A stretch of DNA of 64,000 bases, taken from positions 62,001 through 126,000 of the forward strand of contig NZ_JAAGKO020000009.1 in assembly GCF_027947535.2 (NCBI RefSeq). Direction: 5' to 3'. Positions 43,701-52,763 of this stretch are shown in pieces; position 1 is the stretch's first letter; every line of letters starts with the position of its first letter. This DNA comes from Streptantibioticus silvisoli. Its GTDB lineage: Bacteria > Actinomycetota > Actinomycetes > Streptomycetales > Streptomycetaceae. The notes beneath the pieces are model-generated. The model saw only the letters and a list, made by a program, of their open reading frames with translations, had not been told where the DNA came from and made no database searches. The position numbers and the translations under genes are program-made.

Positions 43701-44500
43701 CCGACATGCCCCATCGGCACGACGGTGCCGGCTTGCTCGGCTTGCCCGAGGCGGCGCGCCAACAGCACCGCATCACCAAGAAGATGCTCGCCGCGCAGTT
43801 CGAGGATCAGGCACCTACCGATGCACGCCTGATCGCCAAGGCCGTGACCTTGGCTCAGCTGGTTGGAATTCTGCGACCGGAGACCATCCAGGTACCCAAA
43901 TATCAGGACAGCGAGCGAACCGTCGTCGATATACCGGTCCTGGAAGTTGTCCTGGCAGGTAGGACGAAAGCGGCCGACCGGACCCGTGTGACCGAACTCG
44001 TTCACCGCAGCATGGCCAAGCCTGTGGTGCTGCTCGCGTATATGCCTGATTGCGCCACGACTCTCTCCCTGGCGCTCAGCCATGTCAGTCGCACGGACCC
44101 CACGCGGTCGACATCCGTGATCGACGCACACGTCGTGGTGCCGGCCGGGCAGATAGAGCCGGGAACCCTCCACCTGGACCGGCTCGACCGCACCAACATG
44201 TGGGCGCTGTACCGCGACCTAGTACGCACCGCCGCAGCCGACGGACGCCCCGCCAGCACAGCACTGCAGGCAGCCGACGCCATCGCACTGCGAAGACGGC
44301 TGACCGACCTGGAGCTCGAACTGACCTCCGTCGTACGTGACGCCAGGCGGGCGAAGAACCAGCAACGACGTATCGAACTCAACACCCAGGCACGGATGCT
44401 GCGCTTACAGATCGAGGGTGCCGCAGGCACCCTTTACCGCGCCGATCACAAGCACAGCGTGACTGACAAACGGCTCCCGACTCCACCCTCCTCACCATAG
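43697..44500 (+). CDS. DUF4391 domain protein
   Basis: The 267-residue protein has an N-terminal part with ITKKMLAAQF, then FEDQAPTDARLIAKAVTLAQ and IQVPKYQDSERTVVDIPVLEV, typical of DUF4391. Its C-terminus is a coiled coil rich in Arg/Gln (DLELELTSVVRDARRAKNQQ, about 205-250). The function is unknown. The family recurs next to type III methyltransferases and helicases and may join subunits. The start is GTG at 43697, which overlaps the helicase stop (GTGA). The mod gene follows after 16 bp. No catalytic motif is evident to me. Confidence 0.8.
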   Translation: MTDMPHRHDGAGLLGLPEAARQQHRITKKMLAAQFEDQAPTDARLIAKAVTLAQLVGILRPETIQVPKYQDSERTVVDIPVLEVVLAGRTKAADRTRVTELVHRSMAKPVVLLAYMPDCATTLSLALSHVSRTDPTRSTSVIDAHVVVPAGQIEPGTLHLDRLDRTNMWALYRDLVRTAAADGRPASTALQAADAIALRRRLTDLELELTSVVRDARRAKNQQRRIELNTQARMLRLQIEGAAGTLYRADHKHSVTDKRLPTPPSSP

Positions 44501-44516
44501 AAGAAAGACACCCGCT

Positions 44517-46502
44517 GTGACCCTGGACTTCGAACCGGTCAACAACCTGGCCGGCCCCGGCGAGGCCAAGTCGAACCTTGACGTTTTGGCCTGTCTTTTT
44601 CCCGACGCCGTCGTCGATGGCACCGTCGACGTCGATGTGCTCCGGGATTTCCTGGGTGAGGCCGCTGCCCCCAACAGCGCCGAGGCATTTGGCCTACGCT
44701 GGCCTGGAATGGCCGAGGCCCGACGCCTGTCCACTCTCCCGGCTACTGGCACACTCCTACCCAAGCCCGATGAATCCGTGGACTGGGATACCACTCGCAA
44801 CCTTGTGATTGAGGGCGACAACCTTGAGGTCCTGCGTTTGTTGCGCCGTGGTTACACCAACAAGGTCGACGTGATCTATATAGATCCGCCCTACAACACC
44901 GGAAACGACTTTGTTTACGACGACAAGCGCACGACCTCTCAGGCGGCGCACGAGACGGTTGCCGGCCATCGCGACGATGGGGGAGTGCTCCAAGTCGGCA
45001 AGGGATCCGACCGCGCCCTGGACCGCAAGGCTGGCGCCTCGAAGCACACAGCCTGGCTGTCGATGATGTACCCACGTCTCCTTGTGGCTCACCACTTGCT
45101 TAAGGAGACGGGTGTCGTCATCGTCGCCATTGACGATACCGAACACGCGCGGCTGAAGTTGCTGATTGACCGAGTCTTCGGCGCAGAGAATTTCATCGCA
45201 AACATCATCTGGCAAGGCGTTAAGAAGAATGACTCTCGGTACGTATCCGACAGTCATGACTACATGCTTGTCTATGCCAAGAATGAGCCGCATCTTAGAG
45301 AAATGGGAACTCTCTGGAGAATGCGCAAGGGTTCAATTGATGAAGTATTGGGCGTGGCGGAGAGTTTCTGGCGCGATTCGGAGTGTGATTCGACCAAAGC
45401 GACGGAGATGCTGAAAACGTGGTTCTCTCGACAGAGGGGCAGGTTCTCGGCGTCCCTCACAAATTATAATCGCATTGACGACGAGGGGAGGGTCTACATG
45501 GGCGATAATCTTCGTTCGCCCAATCCTCGCGAGAATCTAATGTACGACCTCCCTCATCCCAAGACGGGAATTCCAGTTCGACGGCATCCGAATGGCTGGG
45601 TTTATTCCAAGGAAACCATGGCCGAAAAACTAGCCGAGGGGAGGATTCTATTTGGCGAGGATCATACATCACTCGCCTACTATAAGCGATATTTGGAAGA
45701 GCAGTCGAACGAAGTTGCCCTATCCGTATTCGAGCAGCCGCGCCGATCGGCTTCGCAGGCGCTGGACTTGCTTATGGGTGGGAAGATTTTTGACTTCCCG
45801 AAAGATGTTAATGTCCTCTCTCGTTGGATTGATCTCGTGGCTCAAAATTCGAAGGATGCTCTCATTCTCGATTTCTTTGCAGGGTCTGGAACTACGGGCC
45901 ATGCTGTCATGAATCTGAACGCGGGCGATGGCGGCAGTCGTCGATACATCTTGGTCCAACTTGGCGAGCCCGTCGACGAGAATGAATACGACACAATCGC
46001 GGACATGACGCGCGAGCGGCTGCGTCGCGCAGGCCAGCAGATCGCTGCAAGTGGGACCCCCGACGCTCCGGATATCGACACTGGCTTCCGGTCTTACCGT
46101 CTGGCTTCCAGCAACGTGAAGGCATGGGACGGCACGGCCGAACAGCTCGACTTGTTCGGAGCCGTGGACAACCTCAATGCCGGGCGCACTACGGACGACC
46201 TGCTGGTCGAGGTGATGCTGCGTCAGGGCGTGGACTTGACCACGCCGCTGGAGAAACGCGAGGTCGCTGGCAGCGCCCTGTACAACCTCGCTGGCGCGCT
46301 GTTCGCATACTTCGGCACCGACATATCAGTCGAACGCGCGAACGAAGTTGCCAAGGCCCTCGTGGCCTGGCGCGACGAAGACCCGGGCGACGCCGACACC
46401 ACGGTCGTCGTCCGTGACACGGGCTTCGTCGACGCCGCCGCCAAGCTCAACTTTGCCGCCGCCCTGGAGCAGGCCGGCTTCACCACGCTGCGGAGCATCT
46501 GA
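44517..46502 (+). CDS. mod: Type III restriction-modification DNA methyltransferase (Mod)
   Basis: The 661-residue adenine N6 methyltransferase has the beta-class motif order: motif IV DPPY in YIDPPYNTGNDFVYDD near residues 122-135, then the target recognition region, then the SAM-binding motif I FAGSGTTGHAV near 453-463. Mod gives the system its sequence specificity and its self-protection. The recognition region, nucleotides of about 45,200-45,860, is near 50 percent GC by hand count and uses A/T-ending codons, unlike the rest of the gene. This points to domain exchange. The start is GTG at 44517. The stop codon is directly followed by the Res start. Confidence 0.93.
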   Translation: MTLDFEPVNNLAGPGEAKSNLDVLACLFPDAVVDGTVDVDVLRDFLGEAAAPNSAEAFGLRWPGMAEARRLSTLPATGTLLPKPDESVDWDTTRNLVIEGDNLEVLRLLRRGYTNKVDVIYIDPPYNTGNDFVYDDKRTTSQAAHETVAGHRDDGGVLQVGKGSDRALDRKAGASKHTAWLSMMYPRLLVAHHLLKETGVVIVAIDDTEHARLKLLIDRVFGAENFIANIIWQGVKKNDSRYVSDSHDYMLVYAKNEPHLREMGTLWRMRKGSIDEVLGVAESFWRDSECDSTKATEMLKTWFSRQRGRFSASLTNYNRIDDEGRVYMGDNLRSPNPRENLMYDLPHPKTGIPVRRHPNGWVYSKETMAEKLAEGRILFGEDHTSLAYYKRYLEEQSNEVALSVFEQPRRSASQALDLLMGGKIFDFPKDVNVLSRWIDLVAQNSKDALILDFFAGSGTTGHAVMNLNAGDGGSRRYILVQLGEPVDENEYDTIADMTRERLRRAGQQIAASGTPDAPDIDTGFRSYRLASSNVKAWDGTAEQLDLFGAVDNLNAGRTTDDLLVEVMLRQGVDLTTPLEKREVAGSALYNLAGALFAYFGTDISVERANEVAKALVAWRDEDPGDADTTVVVRDTGFVDAAAKLNFAAALEQAGFTTLRSI

Positions 46503-49500
46503 ATGAAGTTTTCCTTCGATGCGGACCTCGATTACCAGCGTCAGGCCATCGACGCAGTCACGGGGCTGTTCAGGGGCCAAGAGGTCATGACCTCCCAGTT
46601 CACCGTGCATGCCCACCCGGCCGTCCACGCCAGCTTCGACGGCTTCTCCGACCTGGGCTACGGCAACATGCTGCGTCTGGACCCGGAGACGATCCTGGCT
46701 AATCTGCACGACATTCAGCACCACACCGGTCTGGCTCCGGAGACGTCGCTGGACTCAATGAACTTCACCATCGAGATGGAAACCGGCACGGGCAAGACGT
46801 ACGTCTACCTGCGCACCATCTATGAGCTCCACCAGTTCTACGGGTTCACCAAGTTTATGATCGTGGTGCCGTCCGTGGCCATCAAGGAAGGCGTCGAGAC
46901 GTCCGTCCGGATGCTGCGCGAGCACTTCGGATCCCTGTATGGCAATCCGCCGATGAGCTTCTTCCAATTCGACGGCGGCAACCTGTCCCGCGTGCGTTCG
47001 TTTGCCACATCGTCGAGCATCCAAATCATGATCGTCACTGTCGCAGCGATCAACAAGAAGACCAACAAGATCTACCAGCCAGCTGAAGACCTCGACTTCG
47101 AGGTACCCGCTGACCTGATCCGGGCCACGAACCCGATCATCATCGTCGACGAGCCGCAGAGCGTGTATGGCGACACCGGTATCGGCAGTAAAAAGGGTGC
47201 AGGTCGCGGCGCGCTGGAGGACCTCAACGCCCTGGCCACCCTGCGCTACTCGGCCACCCACTCCAAGGGCGACAAGGCCAACCTCGTCTACCGCTTGGAT
47301 GCCATCGCCGCCTACGAAAAGCAGCTGGTCAAGCAGATCGAGGTCGACTCCCTGGTCACCTCTGCCAGCGGGACGACCCCATACGTCAAACTGCTTGGAG
47401 TGACACGAGGCAAAGGCGGAGCGTTCACGGCGCGGGTCGAGGCGGACGTCGAGCAGGGAAACGAGATCAAGCGCAAGGCTGTCACCGTGGACACCACGTC
47501 ACGCCGCAACCTCGCAGACGTGACCGGCCGTGAGCTTTACAAGGACCTTACCGTGGTTGCTATCAATGCGGCCCAGGGGCAGCAGAGCATCTCCTTCGAT
47601 ACCGTCACGAAGCCACTGAATGTCGGCGACAGCATCGGCGCCGAGGTCAGCATCCCCGAGCGAGCCCGTCAGATGATCGCCCAGACCATCCGGCAGCACC
47701 TCCTCAAGGAGCAGGAGTTCGCAATCCACGAACGAGAGATAAAGGTGCTGAGCCTTTTCTTCGTCGATTCCGTGGCCAAGTACCGCGAGTACGGATCTGA
47801 CGGCGAGGCACTTCCCGGTGAGTATGTGCGAATCTTCGAGGAAGAGTACACGCGCATTGCCTCCGAGCCGCAGTTCAACACCCTGCTGGGCGACTGCTCT
47901 GTCGGCACCGTCGCGAAGGAGACCCACCAGGGGTACTTCTCTGTGGACCGTCGAAAAGGAGGTGCACAAGTGCTGGTGGAGACCATTGAGACTACCGACA
48001 AGGGACGCCAGCAGGCGAGTCTGGCCTACGAGCAAATCATGCGGGACAAAGTCGGACTGACTACTCCGGGGACCCCCCTCCGGTTCATCTTCAGCCACTC
48101 CGCGTTGCAGGAAGGCTGGGATAACCCCAACGTTTTCCAAATCTGCGTCCTAAGGAACATGGGTACCGAGCGGTGGCGCCGCCAGTCCATAGGTCGTGGC
48201 CTGCGCCTGTGCGTGGACGGGGCTGGAAACCGTGTGCACGGCTTCGACATCAACCGCCTGACCGTGATCGCGAACGAGTCCTATGAGGAATTTGCCGACC
48301 GCCTTCAGCGCGAGATGGCCGAAGACCTGGGCATCCAGTTCGGTGTCATCACCGTAGACGGTTTCGCGCGCCTTTCCTTCAAAGCGGCAGATGGGGAAGT
48401 CTTCCGCGTGGGCTCAGCTGCCGCACAATTGCTGTGCCAAGCCCTGTTCCATGAAGGGTACATTGACGTCAAGGGAAAGGTGCAAGACCGGCTGCGCCAG
48501 GCAGTGCAGAGCGGCGATGCGAACCTCGCGAAGGTTGTCAAAGATTCCGTTCATTCAAAGAATGCAGCCAAGGAAGTGCTCGGGCTCATCAAACGCCTGG
48601 CCAAGCCAATGGACGTCAAGAAAGCGGGCGAACGCCTCGCGTCGCCCCTTGTTCAGGAACGCCTTGAAAGCCCTGAGTTCAAGGAGCTGTGGGATCGTAT
48701 CCAGCACCGCACGGAGTACCGTGTCGAGGTCGATGAAGCCAGCCTGCGTGATGCCATGGTCAAGGCGCTCCGTGGCATGCTTCCTGTACCCAAACGTCGG
48801 GGCGAGTGGCTCACACACCGTGTTAAGCGCATCGATCATAGTGGCTTGACCACGGAAGCCGCCGCAGCGCGCCGTGCGGATGTCACTTACGCCGATAGCG
48901 AGGACCTGCCCGACATACTGTCCGTTCTTGCAGACCGCACTCAACTGACCCGTGCCACGCTCGCTCATGTCCTCACCGAATCCGGGACGCTCGGGCAGTT
49001 CCGGGACAACCCGCAGGCATACATCGACCAGGCAGGCCGTCAACTCAACATTACCAAGGCTGACTTCTTGGTCAAGGGATTGCGCTACGAGCTCGTGGAC
49101 CCCTCCCGCCCCGAAGCAGAGTGTCGTTACACGCTCAGCCTGCTTCGCGACGCTGACCTCGCAGGGTACACCGGCCTCGGAGGGAATATCGTCTCCGACG
49201 CCGAGGGCAACGCGATCTCCTTTGAGAAGAAGTCCGTCTACCGTTACCTTGTTGTCGACTCGAACGCGGAGAAAGACTTCGCACTCGCACTCCTGCAGCG
49301 CCCTGAGATCAAGACCTTCGTAAAGCTGCCGTCCTCGTTCAAGATCCCGACCCCACTGGGAAACTATAACCCCGACTGGGCCCTGACCGTTGAACGTACC
49401 GATGGCAGTCGCTACATCGTTTTCGAGACCAAGGGCGTCAACGAGCTCGAACTGCTTCGCCCCATTGAGCAGGGCAAGATCACCTCCGCTCGCATTCACT

Positions 49501-49604
49501 TCGACACGGTCAAGGACAGCATCGGGATCGATGACCTTGAGTACGAGGTCATCAACGGCATCGAGGGAGCGACGTCCGTAATGGAACGAGACACTAAGCC
49601 GTAG
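46503..49604 (+). CDS. res: Type III restriction endonuclease/translocase (Res)
   Basis: The 1033-residue subunit has Walker A METGTGKTYVYL near residues 90-101, motif II as IIIVDEPQS near 212-220 and motif VI-like WRRQSIGRGLRL. The C-terminal PD-(D/E)xK nuclease has the pattern NPDWAL near 954 and VFETKG near 972. It cuts DNA after ATP-driven communication between two Mod-bound sites. The ATG follows the mod TGA with no gap (TGAATG). All motifs are intact and the length is close to EcoP15I Res, so the system looks functional. Confidence 0.93.
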   Translation: MKFSFDADLDYQRQAIDAVTGLFRGQEVMTSQFTVHAHPAVHASFDGFSDLGYGNMLRLDPETILANLHDIQHHTGLAPETSLDSMNFTIEMETGTGKTYVYLRTIYELHQFYGFTKFMIVVPSVAIKEGVETSVRMLREHFGSLYGNPPMSFFQFDGGNLSRVRSFATSSSIQIMIVTVAAINKKTNKIYQPAEDLDFEVPADLIRATNPIIIVDEPQSVYGDTGIGSKKGAGRGALEDLNALATLRYSATHSKGDKANLVYRLDAIAAYEKQLVKQIEVDSLVTSASGTTPYVKLLGVTRGKGGAFTARVEADVEQGNEIKRKAVTVDTTSRRNLADVTGRELYKDLTVVAINAAQGQQSISFDTVTKPLNVGDSIGAEVSIPERARQMIAQTIRQHLLKEQEFAIHEREIKVLSLFFVDSVAKYREYGSDGEALPGEYVRIFEEEYTRIASEPQFNTLLGDCSVGTVAKETHQGYFSVDRRKGGAQVLVETIETTDKGRQQASLAYEQIMRDKVGLTTPGTPLRFIFSHSALQEGWDNPNVFQICVLRNMGTERWRRQSIGRGLRLCVDGAGNRVHGFDINRLTVIANESYEEFADRLQREMAEDLGIQFGVITVDGFARLSFKAADGEVFRVGSAAAQLLCQALFHEGYIDVKGKVQDRLRQAVQSGDANLAKVVKDSVHSKNAAKEVLGLIKRLAKPMDVKKAGERLASPLVQERLESPEFKELWDRIQHRTEYRVEVDEASLRDAMVKALRGMLPVPKRRGEWLTHRVKRIDHSGLTTEAAAARRADVTYADSEDLPDILSVLADRTQLTRATLAHVLTESGTLGQFRDNPQAYIDQAGRQLNITKADFLVKGLRYELVDPSRPEAECRYTLSLLRDADLAGYTGLGGNIVSDAEGNAISFEKKSVYRYLVVDSNAEKDFALALLQRPEIKTFVKLPSSFKIPTPLGNYNPDWALTVERTDGSRYIVFETKGVNELELLRPIEQGKITSARIHFDTVKDSIGIDDLEYEVINGIEGATSVMERDTKP

Positions 49605-49892
49605 CGTTCTCATTCAGGTCGAAGCGGCTATGCAGGTAAGCCTTGGAGGGTGTGGCCATTCGCCGGGAATTCACCCCCAAGGTTCACCCCTCCTTGTCAT
49701 TCTATGATGAGATGCTCGTGGGACCACGAGCAAGCTGGAGAAGATACGGAGCCCGGCAGCGTTGCGTCCGTGGCACGGCATCCCACACCGCGCCACGGCC
49801 GATAGTTTCCCGCGTTGTCGCTCACCTGTGGGTGAAAAGATCACGAGCTTCGGAATCACGGGTATGAAGCATGGCCAGCGTTGAATTGTCCA
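49605..49892. other. Gap between the convergent Res and oxygenase genes
   Basis: No gene is seen in these 288 bp. The sequence near 49,690-49,720 is relatively AT-rich. No clear terminator hairpin was found. Confidence 0.45.
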
Positions 49893-50642
49893 TCAGACCG
49901 GGACGGACCCAACGCCTGGTCCGACACCTCCACGCGACCATCGCCCCAGCCAGAACGCCGCCATCGACGACTGCAGCTGCCCCTCTGTCGAACCGTCGTG
50001 CGGCAGCAGCTCGGTAGGCGCGATGTAGCCGTCGCCCGGCTCCAGGCGGATGCGGAGGCACCGCAACGTCCGTCCCTCGGCGACGTACCACCGCACGTCG
50101 TCGGTGTGGGGGCACCGGGTCTCATCTCCCAGGTGAAGCCTCCGGCTCATCGCGCACACATCCAGGTCGGCCAGCAGCAAGTAGCGCGTCCCGGGACCGA
50201 AGTTGAAGCACAAGCGGCGGCGGGAGAGGTGCCGGGTGGCAACCGGCAGGCGGTCCCAGTTGTCGATGTGCAGGCCGATCCGCCGGCCGGAGGCGGGGTT
50301 ACCGGTCGTGGTGAGCGCCTGCGGCTCGCTCACCACATACCCGAGGTACTCGGCTGAGGATCGACCGGGGAGGTGATCCGGCCAGAAGGTACCGGTTGCC
50401 ATCCGGGCCAGTTCGTCGGGTTCGGCTTGGGGTAACCGCACCAACTCGACGAGCGCCACGTCCGGCGTGGTCTCTGCCGGTCGGAGCCGCTCTGCCAGGT
50501 CTGGGTCGAGTGGCCGCCACTCGCCCGTCGGCACGACGGCCGCGTCCTCGTAGTCCGGTTCGTGCTTGGTGGCTCGCAGGATTGCGACCTCGCAGCGCTC
50601 CCGCAGTACGGCGTAGTCACCGAACGCAATGTGCAAGCTCAC
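49893..50642 (-). CDS. Probable 2-oxoglutarate/Fe(II)-dependent oxygenase of the RiPP locus
   Basis: The 249-residue soluble protein has a candidate HxD iron-binding pair (H125-I-D127 in GRRIGLHIDNWDRLP) and a likely distal His in GYIAPTELLPHDGS near residue 215. Strand-like segments around them (LCFNFGPGTRYLLL and LRCLRIRLEPGDGY) fit a cupin-like double-stranded helix. It is the last gene of the radical SAM/precursor operon, and similar oxygenases are found with cyclophane peptides, where they would hydroxylate the modified peptide. The start is GTG at 50642 with GAGGGGG upstream. Family assignment is by motif, not by search. Confidence 0.58.
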   Translation of the reverse strand: MSLHIAFGDYAVLRERCEVAILRATKHEPDYEDAAVVPTGEWRPLDPDLAERLRPAETTPDVALVELVRLPQAEPDELARMATGTFWPDHLPGRSSAEYLGYVVSEPQALTTTGNPASGRRIGLHIDNWDRLPVATRHLSRRRLCFNFGPGTRYLLLADLDVCAMSRRLHLGDETRCPHTDDVRWYVAEGRTLRCLRIRLEPGDGYIAPTELLPHDGSTEGQLQSSMAAFWLGRWSRGGVGPGVGSVPV

Positions 50643-50660
50643 GCCATGCCCCCTCAGCCT

Positions 50661-51350
50661 CTAGCGGTCGTCGTCCAGGTCTTCGCCATACGTGACGCCC
50701 AGTTCTGCCGCCAGTGCCTCGGCGAGCTGGGTCTGCTGGGCGCGGTCGATGACGACGCCGGCCAGCGAGCCGACGCCGCGGAGGGCCGAGAGGTCGCTGC
50801 CGCGCAGGTCGCAGCCCTGGTACTTGCCTCGCCCGAACTCCGTCAGACGTAGAACGCAGTCGTCGAAGACAGCGCCACCCAGGTCGCAGCCGTCGAAGGT
50901 GGCCTCGGACAGGACACACTGGGAGAACGCCAGCGGGCCGACGGCTCGCACCTGGTCGAAGGTGGCGTAGTCGAGCTTGCAGCCCTCGAACAGGACGTTG
51001 TCCAGGGTGACTCCGCGCAGGGCGGCTCCCAGGAGCTTGCAGTTGCGGAAGACCACACGCGAAAGCTTGCTGTCCGTCCACTGCGCCGCGCCCAGGTCGC
51101 TGTCGGCGAACTCGACGGAGTCGATCCGCACCCCGGTGAACTGCGTGCGCTGGGCGTGCAGTCCGGTGACGCGCCCGGTGATGAGATGGGCGTCTGCGAG
51201 GTCCAGGGTCCGCAGGTCCGCGTCCGCGTAGGTGAAGTCCTGGACGGTGCCTCGACCGCCTTCCAGTGAGCGGACGTTGGAGAGGTAGATGCCGGGTTCG
51301 TTCAGACTGGGCAGCGTGACGCTGACGCGGCCGAAGGTGCGGTTCTGCAT
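50661..51350 (-). CDS. Pentapeptide-repeat protein
   Basis: The 229-residue protein is made of A(D/N)LxX-type pentapeptides from about residue 40 to 205 (ADADLRTLDLADAHLI, VEFADSDLGAAQWTDSKLS, ATFDGCDLGGAVFDDCVL). These form a right-handed quadrilateral beta helix. Relatives such as MfpA and AlbG protect DNA gyrase by mimicking DNA. Others are scaffolds. Placement between the precursor and the oxygenase genes suggests immunity or a structural role for the peptide product, but neither can be shown here. The start is ATG at 51350 with AAAGGA upstream. Confidence 0.85.
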   Translation of the reverse strand: MQNRTFGRVSVTLPSLNEPGIYLSNVRSLEGGRGTVQDFTYADADLRTLDLADAHLITGRVTGLHAQRTQFTGVRIDSVEFADSDLGAAQWTDSKLSRVVFRNCKLLGAALRGVTLDNVLFEGCKLDYATFDQVRAVGPLAFSQCVLSEATFDGCDLGGAVFDDCVLRLTEFGRGKYQGCDLRGSDLSALRGVGSLAGVVIDRAQQTQLAEALAAELGVTYGEDLDDDR

Positions 51351-51429
51351 TGCTTCCTTTGCGAGTTGGGTGAGCCGTCGGCCGGTGGCGCCTTCCTTGC
51401 GGGGAAAGGGCCACCGGCCTGCGGGCCTT

Positions 51430-51609
51430 CTACTTCTTGTTCCAGTTGTCCCACGTCGGCTGGTTGTTCCAGGGCTGGGCGGGGAGGTTGTCCCAGGTCG
51501 GCTGGTTGTCCCAGTCGGCGCGGTGCGGCTGGGGGGAACGACGGGTGGCGGCTATCAGCTCGGTGACGGCCGGGGTGTCGGCGGTGGCGAGGTGTTCCAG
51601 GAGTGTCAT
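51430..51609 (-). CDS. RiPP precursor peptide with repeated W-D-N motifs (AmcA-like)
   Basis: This 59-residue peptide has a leader of about 31 residues, MTLLEHLATADTPAVTELIA followed by an Arg/Pro-rich link, and a core of 28 residues. The core holds W33DN, W39DN, W47NN, W53DN and W56NK. The block W-x-N-Q-P-T-W-D-N occurs twice (33-41 and 47-55). Three-residue W-x-N motifs are the substrates of cyclophane-forming radical SAM enzymes (triceptides). The ATG overlaps the radical SAM stop (ATGA), so both are made together. I recall an actinobacterial family named AmcA with such repeats; that name should be checked. Confidence 0.84.
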   Translation of the reverse strand: MTLLEHLATADTPAVTELIAATRRSPQPHRADWDNQPTWDNLPAQPWNNQPTWDNWNKK

Positions 51610-52763
51610 GCGGTTTGTTCCTCTCGGACGGTGTCGGACAGGGCCAGGACCAGGGCTTGCTGGGAGACGCGGCAGTAGTTCGTCTCGGTCGTGGCCAGGC
51701 TGCCGTTCTCGAAGTAGCGATTGCCGGCCTGCGCTCCCCGGCAGAAGTCGAAGAACTCGCAGGTGGCCTCGCACTCGTCCAGGCCGGTGAGGAACTCGCG
51801 CACGTAGCGCAGCCGGTGCGCGCCGTCCAGCATGGCGGCGATGGACTGCTCCCGCACGTTTCCGGCCCGGAAGTCGTCGTATGCCGGGGCGGTGGTGTCG
51901 GCCAGTTCCGGTGAGAGCAGCACCACGTCCCCGTTTACGGAGATGGTCGGTATGGGATCAAGAAGGCGCCCCTCCTGCGCCCCGGTCCGGGGACTGCGGG
52001 CGAGTTGGAGGTAGTCGCCGAGGCGGTCAAGCTCGCGCACCCGCGGTGCACCCGCACGGCGGCGGCTCCAAGCGATGGTGCGACGCCAAAAGTCGGTGGC
52101 GAGCTCGCGTGTCGGAGGCTGTCGCTCGGTATTGACGCCCTCGACCTCCTCGATGTTCAAGCCGATGGTGTCGCAGCCCAGATCGGCCAGAAAGTCGAGC
52201 AGACTCTCGGGCTCGTGGATGCTCTCCTGGCTGACGACCGCGATGGCGGAGAACGCGATGTCCCGCTCACGAAGCCGTTCGATACCCCTCCTGATGCGGT
52301 CGAACGCGGGCTGACCCCTTCGATCCATACGCTGGGCGTTGAGTGCGGCCGGCCCGTCGATGCTCACCCCGACCCGGAACCCGTGGTCGGTCAGGAAGTC
52401 ACACCAGGCGTTGGTGATCAAGGTGGCGTTGGTCTGGACGTAGTGGCGCACCCGTCCTTCAGCGCGCAGCGGCTCGAACGGCGCGAGGAGACCGGCGAAG
52501 CGGCGGATGCCCAAGGCCATGGGCTCTCCGGCGTGCCAGACGATGCCCAGCGGCTCGCCCGCAGTCTCCTCGGTCAGCTCGGCTGCCGACCGTGCCACGG
52601 CGGAGGCGACCTCGACCGACATGTGGTCTCTCTGGTCGCGGTCTCGTAGGTAGCAGTAGCCGCAGTCCAGGTTGCAGAACTTGGTTCCTTGGACGACCAG
52701 CGTCTGCGGCCGGGGTGCGATGCGCTCGGCATAGCGGGCAGCGTCGTTGGATTGCTTCATCAT
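51606..52763 (-). CDS. Radical SAM/SPASM peptide maturase, cyclophane-forming (AmcB/GrrM-like)
   Basis: The 385-residue enzyme has the radical SAM CxxxCxxC cluster motif as C30NLDC34GYC37 and a GxxMxL-type stretch (WHAGEPMALG). A C-terminal SPASM-like region has spaced cysteines (CEATCEFFDFCRGAQAGN, then TETNYCR). It would join aromatic and backbone carbons within W-x-N motifs of the adjacent precursor. I chose ATG 52763 with AGGAGA 10 bases upstream. The frame is open further to 52928, but that part is low complexity. It is the first gene of a four-gene minus-strand operon. Confidence 0.86.
   Translation of the reverse strand: MMKQSNDAARYAERIAPRPQTLVVQGTKFCNLDCGYCYLRDRDQRDHMSVEVASAVARSAAELTEETAGEPLGIVWHAGEPMALGIRRFAGLLAPFEPLRAEGRVRHYVQTNATLITNAWCDFLTDHGFRVGVSIDGPAALNAQRMDRRGQPAFDRIRRGIERLRERDIAFSAIAVVSQESIHEPESLLDFLADLGCDTIGLNIEEVEGVNTERQPPTRELATDFWRRTIAWSRRRAGAPRVRELDRLGDYLQLARSPRTGAQEGRLLDPIPTISVNGDVVLLSPELADTTAPAYDDFRAGNVREQSIAAMLDGAHRLRYVREFLTGLDECEATCEFFDFCRGAQAGNRYFENGSLATTETNYCRVSQQALVLALSDTVREEQTA

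Noticed and set aside
40524..49604. DISARM or BREX assignment for the defence island
   Set aside because: No DrmA/DrmB/DrmC, PglZ or BrxC-like gene is seen; Mod and Res have the full type III layout.
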